A stretch of 64,000 nt of DNA, from NCBI GenBank assembly GCA_965242485.1, contig CBDESM010000003.1:1984001-2048000 (forward strand), written 5' to 3'. Made by a program: the position numbers and the translations under genes. Origin of the DNA: CBDESM01 sp965242485 (lineage in GTDB: Bacteria; Chloroflexota; Dehalococcoidia; Bin125). Position 1 is the first letter of the stretch, and every line of letters starts with the position of its first letter. Shown here one piece after another: positions 17,629 to 25,457 of this stretch. The notes under the pieces were generated by a model, which had not been told where the DNA came from, ran no database searches, and saw only the letters and a program-made list of their open reading frames with translations.

Positions 17629-18803
17629 CGGATGTGCCCGGCGCCGATGTGCTCGATGCAGTGATCCGCGGCGTGCGGCGGTTCGTCCGCCGCGACATCT
17701 GGCTCTGGGAGAAACGCATCGACCGCAATGCCGTGCGCCTGCCCGACGACGTGTTCGCCGAACTGCACGCGGGCGTGCAGCAGATGGGGCTTGACCACCT
17801 GATGGCCCCGCAGTCGTCGGGACTCGGTCCCGAACTGCCGGACCGAGCACGCACGCGGATCGCCGAAGAGCTCTCCCAGCACCGGGCTGGCGCGGCCGAG
17901 CCTGCTTACGGACTGTTCGATCCAGATCCGCCTCCGCAGCTCTACGCCGCGACTGACGAGCAGCAAGCCGCGTTTCTCGCGCCGCTGCTGGAGCGCAATG
18001 CCCGCGCCTTCCGCGGCGTGGACGATCCCGATCTGGAGCATCTGCCCATCGACGGCGTTCGCGCCCGAGCCGTGCCCCGCGCCGGCGGTTGGATGCTCGA
18101 CGGAACCAAGATTTTCGTATCAAGCATCGATGAGGATGCGACGTTCGGCATCGTCTACGCGAACCAGGAGGACGGCCAAGGCAAGCGCGACGGCGTTTCC
18201 GCGTTCATAGTCGAATGCGAGCGCGCCGGTTTCCAACGTTGGCGGCGATGGCCGACGGTCGCCGACCGTCCCGACATTTGGGAACTCAATCTCTCAGCTG
18301 TGAAGCTGCCGCCCCTCAATGTGCTCGGAAAGGCCGGGCGCGCCCCGTCGTTCGCCAACGATCTCGTACTGCGCCGCCGCGTGTTCTCATCCGCGCACCT
18401 GACCGGCGTCGCTTCCGCCGCCCAAGACATCGCGCGCAGCCAAGTTTGGGCGCGACACGAACACGGACGCCCGCTTGCTCAGGGCGAGCGAGCGCAGCTG
18501 GCGCTGGCCGACAACGAGATCGCCGTCCTGGCATCGCGCGGGCTGTACCTGAACGCGGCTGATGCCTGCGACGCCAGCGGTGATCTGCTCGTCCCGGCAC
18601 TCGCGGCCCGCGCGTTCGCGGTGGAAGCCGCAGTTTCCGTGGTCGGGCGCGCGGTCGATCTCCACGGCGTCGGCGGAGTGTCGGCCGATCTTCCGCTGGA
18701 GCGCTGGGTACGCGACTTGCAGTTCCAGCGGTTGAGTGAGGGCGGAGTTGATGGCCAGCGCCTCGCCATCGCCGGGTCGCTGACGACGACGTTCAAGAGA
18801 TAG
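17625..18803 (+). CDS. Acyl-CoA dehydrogenase-like flavoprotein
   Basis: 392 residues. The N-terminal half is divergent, but WMLDGTKIFVSSIDEDATFGIVYA is the middle beta domain entry, and the C-terminus LPLERWVRDLQFQRLSEGG is the typical helix with the catalytic-base region of acyl-CoA dehydrogenases. The family introduces a 2,3 double bond in acyl-CoA using FAD. Translation is coupled to the CoA-transferase (ATGA overlap). The 3' end overlaps the convergent dehydrogenase gene by 11 bases. Divergence from canonical members makes the exact substrate uncertain. Confidence 0.75.
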   Translation: MTDVPGADVLDAVIRGVRRFVRRDIWLWEKRIDRNAVRLPDDVFAELHAGVQQMGLDHLMAPQSSGLGPELPDRARTRIAEELSQHRAGAAEPAYGLFDPDPPPQLYAATDEQQAAFLAPLLERNARAFRGVDDPDLEHLPIDGVRARAVPRAGGWMLDGTKIFVSSIDEDATFGIVYANQEDGQGKRDGVSAFIVECERAGFQRWRRWPTVADRPDIWELNLSAVKLPPLNVLGKAGRAPSFANDLVLRRRVFSSAHLTGVASAAQDIARSQVWARHEHGRPLAQGERAQLALADNEIAVLASRGLYLNAADACDASGDLLVPALAARAFAVEAAVSVVGRAVDLHGVGGVSADLPLERWVRDLQFQRLSEGGVDGQRLAIAGSLTTTFKR

Positions 18804-19950
18804 GCGGATCGTCCAGCGCGGCTGCCGCGATCATCTCCAAGCCGCGCGGCGCGATCGGCGGGTTGTGCAACGGCCCGCGCACCTCCCGGTAGTAGCGCTC
18901 CAGCGGTCCGCTGCGGTGCAGGGAGACGCCGCCCACCAAGCGCATGCAGCGGTCCACCACGTCCACGGCGACGTCGCCGACATGGAGTTTGGCCGCAGCG
19001 ACGCGCGGGCCGAACGTCGTCCGCTTTTCCTTATCAGCGTCGTCCCATGCTTCAGCCGTCTCGCGCAGTAGCGCCCGCCCCGACATCAGCCGCAGGTCGA
19101 TCTCGCCGACACCGGCGCGGACGGTCGGGATTTTGGCGATGGGTGCCGGTGCCCCAGCTGGCTGGCGCTCGCGGCAGAATTTGACGCAGTAGTCGCGCGC
19201 CGCCTCGGCAACGCCGAGCGAGGCCGCCGAGACGAGCAGCGCGAACCAAGCGAAATCGCCCCCGCGCTGGCCGGAATTCTTCGGGTCTTGGCGGATCAGA
19301 ATGTCGTCCTCGGTCACTTCAACGCCTTCGAACCAGACGTCGTGCGAGCCGGTGGAACGCAGGCCGACGACGTCCCAGGTCTCCTCAATCCGCAAGCCGG
19401 GCGAGTCGCGATGCACCGCCACGCGGGCCAAGCCGCCGCTGCCGTCTTCGACCGCGACATAGGTGAGGAACCAAGTCAGATCGGGAGCGAGCGTCGTGAA
19501 CGACTTGCGCCCGTCAATGCGATAGCGCCCGTCGCCGCACGGCGTCAGCGTCGTCTGAGGCCGCCCGCCGCCCTGCGGCGAGCCGAGTTCGGGCTCGGTC
19601 GCGACTTGGTTCAAGAGCGCTCCTTCGTCGACGACGCTGCGGAAAATGCGCTCGCGCAGCGCGTCCGGCCATGCTCGGTTGGCTGCTTCGCTGCCAACGG
19701 ACATCAGGTGCATTCCGATCGCGAACGCCAGCGACATATCCGCCTTGGCCAGCGCCTGCTGCGAAGCGACGACCTCCGCGAGCGCCGCGCCGCGTCCGCC
19801 GTATTCGGCCGGCACCGGCGCAGCCAAGTAGCCCGCGGACCGCAGGTCGCCGATGGACTCGAACGGGAACGAAGCGTCAAGATCGTGCGCCCGCGCCCGC
19901 TCGGCGATCATCGGAAAGCACGGCGAAATGCGCTCGACCAGATCGCTCAT
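18793..19950 (-). CDS. Acyl-CoA dehydrogenase family protein
   Basis: 385 residues. FPFESIGDLRSAGYLAAPVPAEYGGRG is the canonical N-terminal helix and PxxxGG turn. YRIDGRKSFTTLAPDLTWFL and WDVVGLRSTGSHDVWFEGVEV mark the middle domain, and RCMRLVGGVSLHRSGPLERYYREVRG marks the C-terminal domain. The His in place of the usual Glu near GVSLHRSGP resembles the HpaC/DszC-like, monooxygenase-type branch, so it could be a flavin-dependent oxygenase rather than a dehydrogenase. It is convergent with, and overlaps, the gene at 17625. Confidence 0.8.
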   Translation of the reverse strand: MSDLVERISPCFPMIAERARAHDLDASFPFESIGDLRSAGYLAAPVPAEYGGRGAALAEVVASQQALAKADMSLAFAIGMHLMSVGSEAANRAWPDALRERIFRSVVDEGALLNQVATEPELGSPQGGGRPQTTLTPCGDGRYRIDGRKSFTTLAPDLTWFLTYVAVEDGSGGLARVAVHRDSPGLRIEETWDVVGLRSTGSHDVWFEGVEVTEDDILIRQDPKNSGQRGGDFAWFALLVSAASLGVAEAARDYCVKFCRERQPAGAPAPIAKIPTVRAGVGEIDLRLMSGRALLRETAEAWDDADKEKRTTFGPRVAAAKLHVGDVAVDVVDRCMRLVGGVSLHRSGPLERYYREVRGPLHNPPIAPRGLEMIAAAALDDPPIS

Positions 19951-20017
19951 CAGGTCCGTCCATCGCAGCGGGAATCAGGTCGGCTCTCTCCGCCGCCCGC
20001 ATCCTATCCCAGCCCCG

Positions 20018-20269
20018 TCAGGACGCCGCCAAGTCCCCGCAACCGTTCTCGATCAGCGCTGCCCGCACCCGCTCGGCCTCCGGCAGCCCGTCCAGATCCG
20101 CGCCGCCGTCAATGCCGATGAACTCGACGCCGACCACTTCGTCCGTCTCGTCGTAGTCGACCAAGCGGTGGTCTCCGAGATTCTCCGTGTAGCCAATCTT
20201 CGCCGTGGTAAGACGGACATAAGCCATTGATGCTTCGCGGTCGACCCTGACCTTTGCTGCCACTGCCAT
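20018..20269 (-). CDS. DUF2283-like small protein
   Basis: 83 residues. VRVDREASMAYVRLTTAK with RLVDYDETDEVVGVEFIGI fits the DUF2283 pattern (a short beta-rich protein, often beside toxin-antitoxin genes). GGGAGGG precedes the ATG. It starts 15 bases after the stop of the antitoxin-like gene, so the three genes at 20018-20963 probably form one operon. Function unknown. Confidence 0.7.
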   Translation of the reverse strand: MAVAAKVRVDREASMAYVRLTTAKIGYTENLGDHRLVDYDETDEVVGVEFIGIDGGADLDGLPEAERVRAALIENGCGDLAAS

Positions 20270-20284
20270 CCCCGTCCCTCCCGA

Positions 20285-20671
20285 TCAATCGGCGGATTGA
20301 ACCGCGTCGTCCTGCCGGCGCTGCGCGATCTCTCGCCGCCACTCCGCCTGCTGCCGCAGCGCCGCCTCGATTTTGCGTTCGTGCTCGGGGTCCACGATCT
20401 TCTTGTCGCCCAGCTCGGCTTCACGCTCGTCAATCGCCGCCATGATCGCGCCCATGAAGAACTCGTCGTCGGGAACGATCCCGAAATCGCGGATGCCTTC
20501 CCTCAGTCGCTGCAAGTGCTCTCCTTTGAACCGCAGCGTGTAGGCAGCGCCGGGGTTCGGCGGAGGCCCGACGGCGATCGGCTTCTTGCCCACGACCGTG
20601 CCGAACATCTGCTGGCGCTCTTCACGGCTGGTCGGCTCTTCAGGTCTCGAGTTCGTAGATCGCGTGCTCAT
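20285..20671 (-). CDS. Putative BrnA/ribbon-helix-helix-type antitoxin
   Basis: 128 residues from ATG 20671; an upstream in-frame ATG at 20731 is possible. The segment AAYTLRFKGEHLQRLREGIRDFG resembles the DNA-binding ribbon-helix-helix entry of small antitoxins, followed by a charged helical region ending in KIEAALRQQAEWRREIAQRR. It overlaps the end of the toxin-like gene by 32 bases, and the toxin-first order is the one known for BrnT/BrnA. Family assignment is tentative. Confidence 0.5.
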   Translation of the reverse strand: MSTRSTNSRPEEPTSREERQQMFGTVVGKKPIAVGPPPNPGAAYTLRFKGEHLQRLREGIRDFGIVPDDEFFMGAIMAAIDEREAELGDKKIVDPEHERKIEAALRQQAEWRREIAQRRQDDAVQSAD

Positions 20672-20963
20672 CGCTGTCGGCTTCCCATCCTGAGACGATA
20701 AGGCTCTCACCGTCCTCGTTGGGGAGTTCAAGGATAAACAACAGGAGGCGTCCTTGATCGTCAGGTCCGATCATCTGCAATCGCCGAGGCCGTATCCGAA
20801 AGAAGCCTGCGCTCGTGAACTCCGGAGATGGGTCCTGCTCGAAGAACACGGGAGCGTTGACGAATACGGCCAAGGCATCGTCGACGCTGATCTCATGTGC
20901 CGCCAGATGCTCCCTAGTCGCGCGCGTCCAAGTGAGATCAGCTGGTGGGCCAGGCACGATCAA
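20640..20963 (-). CDS. BrnT-like toxin
   Basis: 107 residues from a TTG; a GTG at 20957 is an equally good start. The order WTRATREHLAAHEISVDDAL, then RPRRLQMIGPDDQGRLLLFI and a closing ESLIVSGWEADSDEHAIYE, follows the BrnT fold (a small RNase related to RelE) with its NxxHgIs-type helix and late Arg/Ser strand. BrnT cleaves mRNA and is neutralised by BrnA. Here the pairing with the downstream gene is inferred from position and overlap. The gene is less skewed than its neighbours. Confidence 0.5.
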   Translation of the reverse strand: MIVPGPPADLTWTRATREHLAAHEISVDDALAVFVNAPVFFEQDPSPEFTSAGFFRIRPRRLQMIGPDDQGRLLLFILELPNEDGESLIVSGWEADSDEHAIYELET

Positions 20964-21067
20964 CCGCTGTCAAGTCGTGCTGCGCTGAGAAACTCCGCTG
21001 TCGGCAGCGGCTCATCTTGGGGCCTGACCTGAGCGGAGGGCACCGTTGGCAGCCTCGAAGTGCTGCC

Positions 21068-21148
21068 CTAGAGGGCGTCCTCGAGCGTCTTCAGGGCGCG
21101 GACGCGGACCTTGCCGCGCTTCTTTGCCCGTGGCCGACCGCAGTTTGG
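21068..21148 (-). other. In-frame duplicate of the HU C-terminal tail, beyond the HU stop
   Basis: Directly after the TAG stop of the HU gene the same frame stays open for 26 codons and reads PNCGRPRA followed by KKRGKVRVRALKTLEDAL, then TAG. This repeats the HU tail KKRGKVRPRVLKAL. A 21-base stretch is identical at 21104-21124 and 21200-21220, 96 bases (32 codons) apart. It is either the relic of a longer HU tail cut by a stop mutation, or a readthrough extension. Confidence 0.75.
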
Positions 21149-21496
21149 CTATGCCTGCTTCGGGTCGTAGGCGACTTTGAGGGCCTTGAGAACGCGAGGG
21201 CGGACCTTGCCGCGCTTCTTGTAGGGCTTCCCCTTGATCAGCAGGGGCTCGCCCGTGGCCGGATTCCGTCCCATCCGATCGCTCGTCTTCTTCTGCTCGA
21301 CGCTGTCGAGCTTCACCAGCCCCAAGATAGAGACGGAACCGACCTGGCGCGGTGACACATCCTGCTTGATGAGTTCGGTGAGGCTCTCCAGAACCGCATC
21401 GACCTCTTTCCTCCCGAGCCCAGTGTCGTCGCTGATCGCTGAGATGACTTGCGCCTTGGTGCGGGTCTTGTCGGCCTTCGGGAATCTTGCGGGCAT
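21149..21496 (-). CDS. HU-family nucleoid DNA-binding protein
   Basis: 115 residues from the ATG at 21496, which sits 7 bases after GAGGAG; the ATG within that spacing is too close to it, and a further in-frame ATG lies at 21553. KAQVISAISDDTGLGRKEVDAVLESL is the helical dimer part, and SVSILGLVKLDSVEQKKTSDRMGRNPATGEPLLI is the DNA-clamping beta arm with the RNPxTG tip. A basic tail (KKRGKVRPRVLKALK) extends it beyond the usual 90 residues. HU bends and packs DNA. The gene sits close to the point where strand skew is balanced. A partly palindromic CAGCGGAATTCGCTG lies upstream at 21609-21623. Confidence 0.9.
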   Translation of the reverse strand: MPARFPKADKTRTKAQVISAISDDTGLGRKEVDAVLESLTELIKQDVSPRQVGSVSILGLVKLDSVEQKKTSDRMGRNPATGEPLLIKGKPYKKRGKVRPRVLKALKVAYDPKQA

Positions 21497-21636
21497 CGGG
21501 CATCTCCTCGGGCGGTTCCGCGGGTGGCGGATAACTCGGGCGTCAAGTTGCATTGTGGCGCGTGAACGGCGCTGTGCGCAAGACGAAACGGCGAGAATCG
21601 CTGAATCTCAGCGGAATTCGCTGCCGATTTTGCGAA

Positions 21637-22533
21637 TCATCCGAAATTCAGCGCGTTTTCTGGTAGGGATTCGCCCATCAGCGTGACTGCCGCGCCTAGC
21701 TTGCGCTCGCCGCTGAACGCTCCGGTGCCGTAGAGCGGGCCGATCGCGTTCACCGCTTCGACCGTTTCCATCTGCGTCACGATCAGCGCGAACGACTCGC
21801 GCTCGGCCCGCTGCGCGACGTAGGGCAGCGTCGGCTCGCCGCCGCAGAGGACGAGGCAGAGCGGCTCGTAGTCGAGCGCGCCCAGCGCGATGTCGATGCG
21901 GTCGTGCCGCGAAACCACTGTCTTGTCCGGGTACTTGCGGAAGTAGTCCATTCCCTCGTGGGCACTGACCGGCCCCACGACCAAGTCGCGAGAGGCTTCG
22001 CCGAACAGCGCTTCGTCGCCGCTCAGTTCGCCCGAAACCGCCTCGGCGATCTGCGACACGACGGGCGATGCCAGCAGGCGATCTTGCGGCAACGCGGCCA
22101 ACAGGGTTCCGCCGAGCGCCGCAACGCGTTCGCGGGCCGCTCCTTCGCCGTTCCGCGGCACTCCGTTGATCAGCACGGCATCGGGAGAGAGAGCGTTGAT
22201 CGCGCTGCCCAGCGTGTCGTCGTCGGCCTCGCCATGCCGCGCGACCAAGATCACCCGGTCACCGTCGCGCTTAGCGCCGCCGACGCTGTCGCGCAGTGCT
22301 TCCACGACGGTCCAGTCCGCATCATCCGTGATCTCTGCAGCAGGAGCCGCGGCCCCGCCTCGGACCCCTTGCAGCATCTCCAGCTGCTCGGCGTCTGCCG
22401 CAGCGCCATCACTGTCGGCGATGCGCGTTGCTCGGACGGTGGCGCCGGAGGAACGCAGAGCTGCCGCGATACCCGCGACGACGACCGACTTGCCGTCGCC
22501 CGGCAGCGTTGAGGTCACGATGATCCGCGCCAT
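21637..22533 (-). CDS. P-loop ATPase, BioD-like N-terminus with DRTGG-type C-terminus (phosphotransacetylase-family accessory)
   Basis: 298 residues from ATG 22533, with GGAGGA 4 bases upstream. IIVTSTLPGDGKSVVVAGIAAAL is a BioD/dethiobiotin-synthetase-like P-loop (GDGKS). The C-terminal part (LVVGPVSAHEGMDYFRKYPDKTVVSRHDRIDIALGAL through GTGAFSGERKL) fits the DRTGG domain. This architecture equals the N-terminal part of long phosphate acetyltransferases and also occurs as a separate regulatory protein. No acetyltransferase domain is present. Nucleotide binding is likely; the partner is unknown. Confidence 0.7.
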   Translation of the reverse strand: MARIIVTSTLPGDGKSVVVAGIAAALRSSGATVRATRIADSDGAAADAEQLEMLQGVRGGAAAPAAEITDDADWTVVEALRDSVGGAKRDGDRVILVARHGEADDDTLGSAINALSPDAVLINGVPRNGEGAARERVAALGGTLLAALPQDRLLASPVVSQIAEAVSGELSGDEALFGEASRDLVVGPVSAHEGMDYFRKYPDKTVVSRHDRIDIALGALDYEPLCLVLCGGEPTLPYVAQRAERESFALIVTQMETVEAVNAIGPLYGTGAFSGERKLGAAVTLMGESLPENALNFG

Positions 22534-22641
22534 GGTTCCTCCGTGCCGCTCGTCGCAGCGCACGATATCCGCGTGCGTCCGTACGCGCAGGTTCTAGACT
22601 GCCGCCACGTGGCGAGCAGTCCGTGAGCGAGGGACGGCACG

Positions 22642-22854
22642 ATGCGCGATCAGCAGCCCCTGTGGCCTCCCCGAGCGCCCGAGGCCAAGCCGTCGCCGTC
22701 GCCCGCTCCCGAGCGCCACGCGCACTGGATCGATGCCGACAACCGCGGCGATGAGCCGCGTGAAGCCGCCCCCAACCTGATCTGGTGGGTTCTGGCCGGC
22801 ATCCTGATCCTCGCCGTGGTCTCCGTGATGATCAGAATGTTCCTTGTTCTCTAG
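22642..22854 (+). CDS. Small single-pass membrane protein
   Basis: 70 residues. A Pro-rich charged N-terminal half (about 1-44) precedes one membrane helix (about 46-66: NLIWWVLAGILILAVVSVM) that ends nearly at the C-terminus, so it is tail-anchored. A GAGGGACGG Shine-Dalgarno-like stretch precedes the ATG, and TAGACT at 22595-22600 is a -10 box. It is 38 bases from the double CoA-transferase gene. No family recognised. Confidence 0.65.
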   Translation: MRDQQPLWPPRAPEAKPSPSPAPERHAHWIDADNRGDEPREAAPNLIWWVLAGILILAVVSVMIRMFLVL

Positions 22855-22892
22855 CATCGCCCCAATCGCACGCCGAGGGATGGAGCCGACGC

Positions 22893-25382
22893 ATGCCCGA
22901 CGCAGACCAGCACCTTCCGCCCACGCTGCTTGATGGCATCCGCGTGATCGACATCGCCACTCCCCGCGCCGAGATGGCGGGCCGCGTGCTCGCCGACTTG
23001 GGCGCGGAGGTGATCAAGGTTGAGCCGCCGGGCGGCGCGCCCGCTCGTCACATGCCGCCGTTCTCCGACTCCGAACCCGGGCGCTCTTTGTACTGGGCGC
23101 ATGTCGGCTTCGGCAAGCGCAGCGTCGTGATCGATCCGGAATCGCCCACCCAGCGCGACGACTTCATGGCCCTGCTCCGGACTGCCGATGTCCTGATCGA
23201 ATCGTCCGACGCCGGGTTCACTGCCGCGCACGATTTCAGCTACGAGCACCTCAAAGACCAATTCCCCCGCCTGATCTACGCCTCGATCACCCCCTATGGC
23301 CAAGACGGGCCGCACGCGAATCGGCCCGCGACCAATCTCACCGTTGAGGCCGCCGGCGGATTGGTGTCGCTGCAAGGCGACGGCGACCGCCCGCCAATTC
23401 CGGTCGGGTATCCGCAGGCGGCTTTCCACGCGGGCGTTCAGGCCGCCGCCGACGTCTGCATCGCGCTGCGTGAACGAGAGCGATCCGGACTCGGCCAGCA
23501 TCTCGACGTCTCGCAGCAGGCGGCGATGGTGTGGACCCTGATGAACGCCACAGGCTTCCCGCCGAACACCGGCGGCGACCCGCCCGGCACCTGCGCCGAT
23601 CGCCGAAACGTGCCGATGGTGGATGGAGAGCCGGTGCCGGGGCCCGTTCATCCCTGCAAGGACGGCTACGTGGTCTTCGGCGTGGTACCCGGCGGGCTCG
23701 GCCTGCGCCACGCGACCGCCTTCCTCAAGCGCATTGCCAAAGAGGGGGCGCTGACCGGCGCGATGGAGGGAATCGACGTCGACCAGTGGGCCGCCGATGT
23801 CGCGCAGCTCGTCCAGACCGATCCTGCCGCGATCGCGGCAATGGTGGCCGAGGCGTCGAGGCAGATCCACGAGTTCGTCGCCACACGCACGATGAACCAG
23901 CTCTTCCGCTGGGCGGTCGAAGACGGCTACATGATGGCTCCGCTGCTCACCTCGAAAGACATCGCCGAGGATTCGCACCTCCAAGTGCGGGACTACTGGG
24001 TTGAAGTCGATGGCCGCAAACATCCGGGCCCGTTCGCCAAGGCTTCGCTGACGCCGCTGCGCTTGGAGCGGGCCGCGCCCGCGCTCGCCCAGGACCAGCG
24101 CCTGCTCGACGAGGCGAAAGCCGGTGCCGCGCCCGTCGTGATCGTGAAAGGCGGCAACGGGGCGTCGCCGCCCAAGGAAGGCGCGTTCGACGGCATCAAG
24201 GTCGCCGACTTTGCCTGGGTCGGCGTCGGCCCGCTGATCTCGAAGTCGCTCGCCGACCACGGCGCGACCGTCGTCCACATCGAGAGCGCGACGCGGCCGG
24301 ACGTGCTGCGGCTCGCGCCGCCGTTCAAGGACAACGTGCCCGGCATCGACAACGGGCAGTTCATGGCGAACTTCAACTCGTCCAAGATCGGCATCGCTCT
24401 GAGACTCGACACCGAAGAAGGCCATCGCTACGCGCGCGAACTGATCGATTGGGCCGACGTCATCGTCGAATCGTTCACGCCGGGCACGATGAAGCGCTTC
24501 GGTTTCGACTACGAGACGCTTTCCACGGAACGGCCCGAGCTGATCATGCTCAGCACCTGCCTGCGCGGCCAATACGGGCCCGACTCCAGCTATGCCGGCT
24601 TCGGCTTGCAGGGCGCGTGCCTCGCGGGCCTGCACCGCATCACCGGCTGGAGCGACCGCACGCCGGCCGGCACGTGGGGGGCGTACACCGATTTCATCAA
24701 CCCGCGCTTCGGCTCCGCGCTCATGGCCGCCGCGATCCGCTACCGCGACTTGACCGGGCGGGGCCAGCGGATCGATCTCGCGCAGACCGAAGCCGGGATC
24801 CACTTCCAAGGCCCGCTCCAGCTCGATTATTTCGAGAACGGCCGCGTCTCGCTCGGCGCGGGGCACGACTCGCTCTACGCCTGCCCGCACGGGACCTTCC
24901 AGACCGACGGCGACGAACGCTACGTGGCGATCGCGGTCGAAACCGTCGAACAGTGGCGCGCCTTGCGCGAGTCCGCGGGACTCGATCGCTGGACCGATGC
25001 CGGCTACGACGAACTCGCGGCCCGCATTGCGGACAAAGCGGGCATTGAGGCCGACCTCGCCGCTTGGTGCCGCCCTCAACCGCATGCCGAAGTGATCGCG
25101 ACGCTTGAAGCGGCGGGAGTGCCCGTTTCGCTGGTGCAGCGTCCCAGCGATCTCTATGCCGATCCGCAGCTGGAGCATCGCGGCTTCTTCGTCACGCTCG
25201 ATCACGGCGCGATGGGACCGACGCCCTACGACGGCCTCGTCACCCGCTTCTCCCGCGCGAAGGCCGGGCTGCGCAAGGCCGCGCCGGTGCTCGGCGAAGA
25301 CACCCACATGGTGCTCTCCGACATCCTGCGGAAGGATGACGACGAGATCGCGATGGCCGTCGCTGCCGGCGCGCTCCAGTAG
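22893..25382 (+). CDS. Fused double CaiB/BaiF CoA-transferase
   Basis: 829 residues, about twice the usual length. Unit 1 (about 10-420) begins LLDGIRVIDIATPRAEMAG with ADLGAEVIKVEPPGG. Unit 2 (about 430-829) begins AFDGIKVADFAWVGVGPLISK. Unit 2 keeps an Asp at the catalytic place (TWGAYTDFINPRFG), while unit 1 has GYPQAAFHAG there, so the first active site seems lost. Class III enzymes are interlocked dimers, so the fusion may be a pseudo-heterodimer. It precedes a thiolase and DUF35 gene on the same strand. The start has GGAG upstream. Confidence 0.85.
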   Translation: MPDADQHLPPTLLDGIRVIDIATPRAEMAGRVLADLGAEVIKVEPPGGAPARHMPPFSDSEPGRSLYWAHVGFGKRSVVIDPESPTQRDDFMALLRTADVLIESSDAGFTAAHDFSYEHLKDQFPRLIYASITPYGQDGPHANRPATNLTVEAAGGLVSLQGDGDRPPIPVGYPQAAFHAGVQAAADVCIALRERERSGLGQHLDVSQQAAMVWTLMNATGFPPNTGGDPPGTCADRRNVPMVDGEPVPGPVHPCKDGYVVFGVVPGGLGLRHATAFLKRIAKEGALTGAMEGIDVDQWAADVAQLVQTDPAAIAAMVAEASRQIHEFVATRTMNQLFRWAVEDGYMMAPLLTSKDIAEDSHLQVRDYWVEVDGRKHPGPFAKASLTPLRLERAAPALAQDQRLLDEAKAGAAPVVIVKGGNGASPPKEGAFDGIKVADFAWVGVGPLISKSLADHGATVVHIESATRPDVLRLAPPFKDNVPGIDNGQFMANFNSSKIGIALRLDTEEGHRYARELIDWADVIVESFTPGTMKRFGFDYETLSTERPELIMLSTCLRGQYGPDSSYAGFGLQGACLAGLHRITGWSDRTPAGTWGAYTDFINPRFGSALMAAAIRYRDLTGRGQRIDLAQTEAGIHFQGPLQLDYFENGRVSLGAGHDSLYACPHGTFQTDGDERYVAIAVETVEQWRALRESAGLDRWTDAGYDELAARIADKAGIEADLAAWCRPQPHAEVIATLEAAGVPVSLVQRPSDLYADPQLEHRGFFVTLDHGAMGPTPYDGLVTRFSRAKAGLRKAAPVLGEDTHMVLSDILRKDDDEIAMAVAAGALQ

Positions 25383-25397
25383 CTTCCGGGCAGCCAC

Positions 25398-25435
25398 TAG
25401 ACTGCGCGACGTTGGGGGCCGGTTGCGAAGCCCCC
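25398..25435 (+). promoter_or_regulatory. Thiolase promoter and leader hairpin
   Basis: TAGACT (25398-25403) is a -10 box of the type seen repeatedly here. Just after the expected start of transcription lies a 6-bp hairpin, GGGGGC (25414-25419) with GCCCCC (25430-25435), loop 10 bases. A GGGAGGG Shine-Dalgarno follows at about 25444 before the ATG at 25458. The hairpin could stabilise the leader or attenuate it. Confidence 0.5.
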
Positions 25436-25457
25436 GCACGCTAGGGAGGGACAGCAA

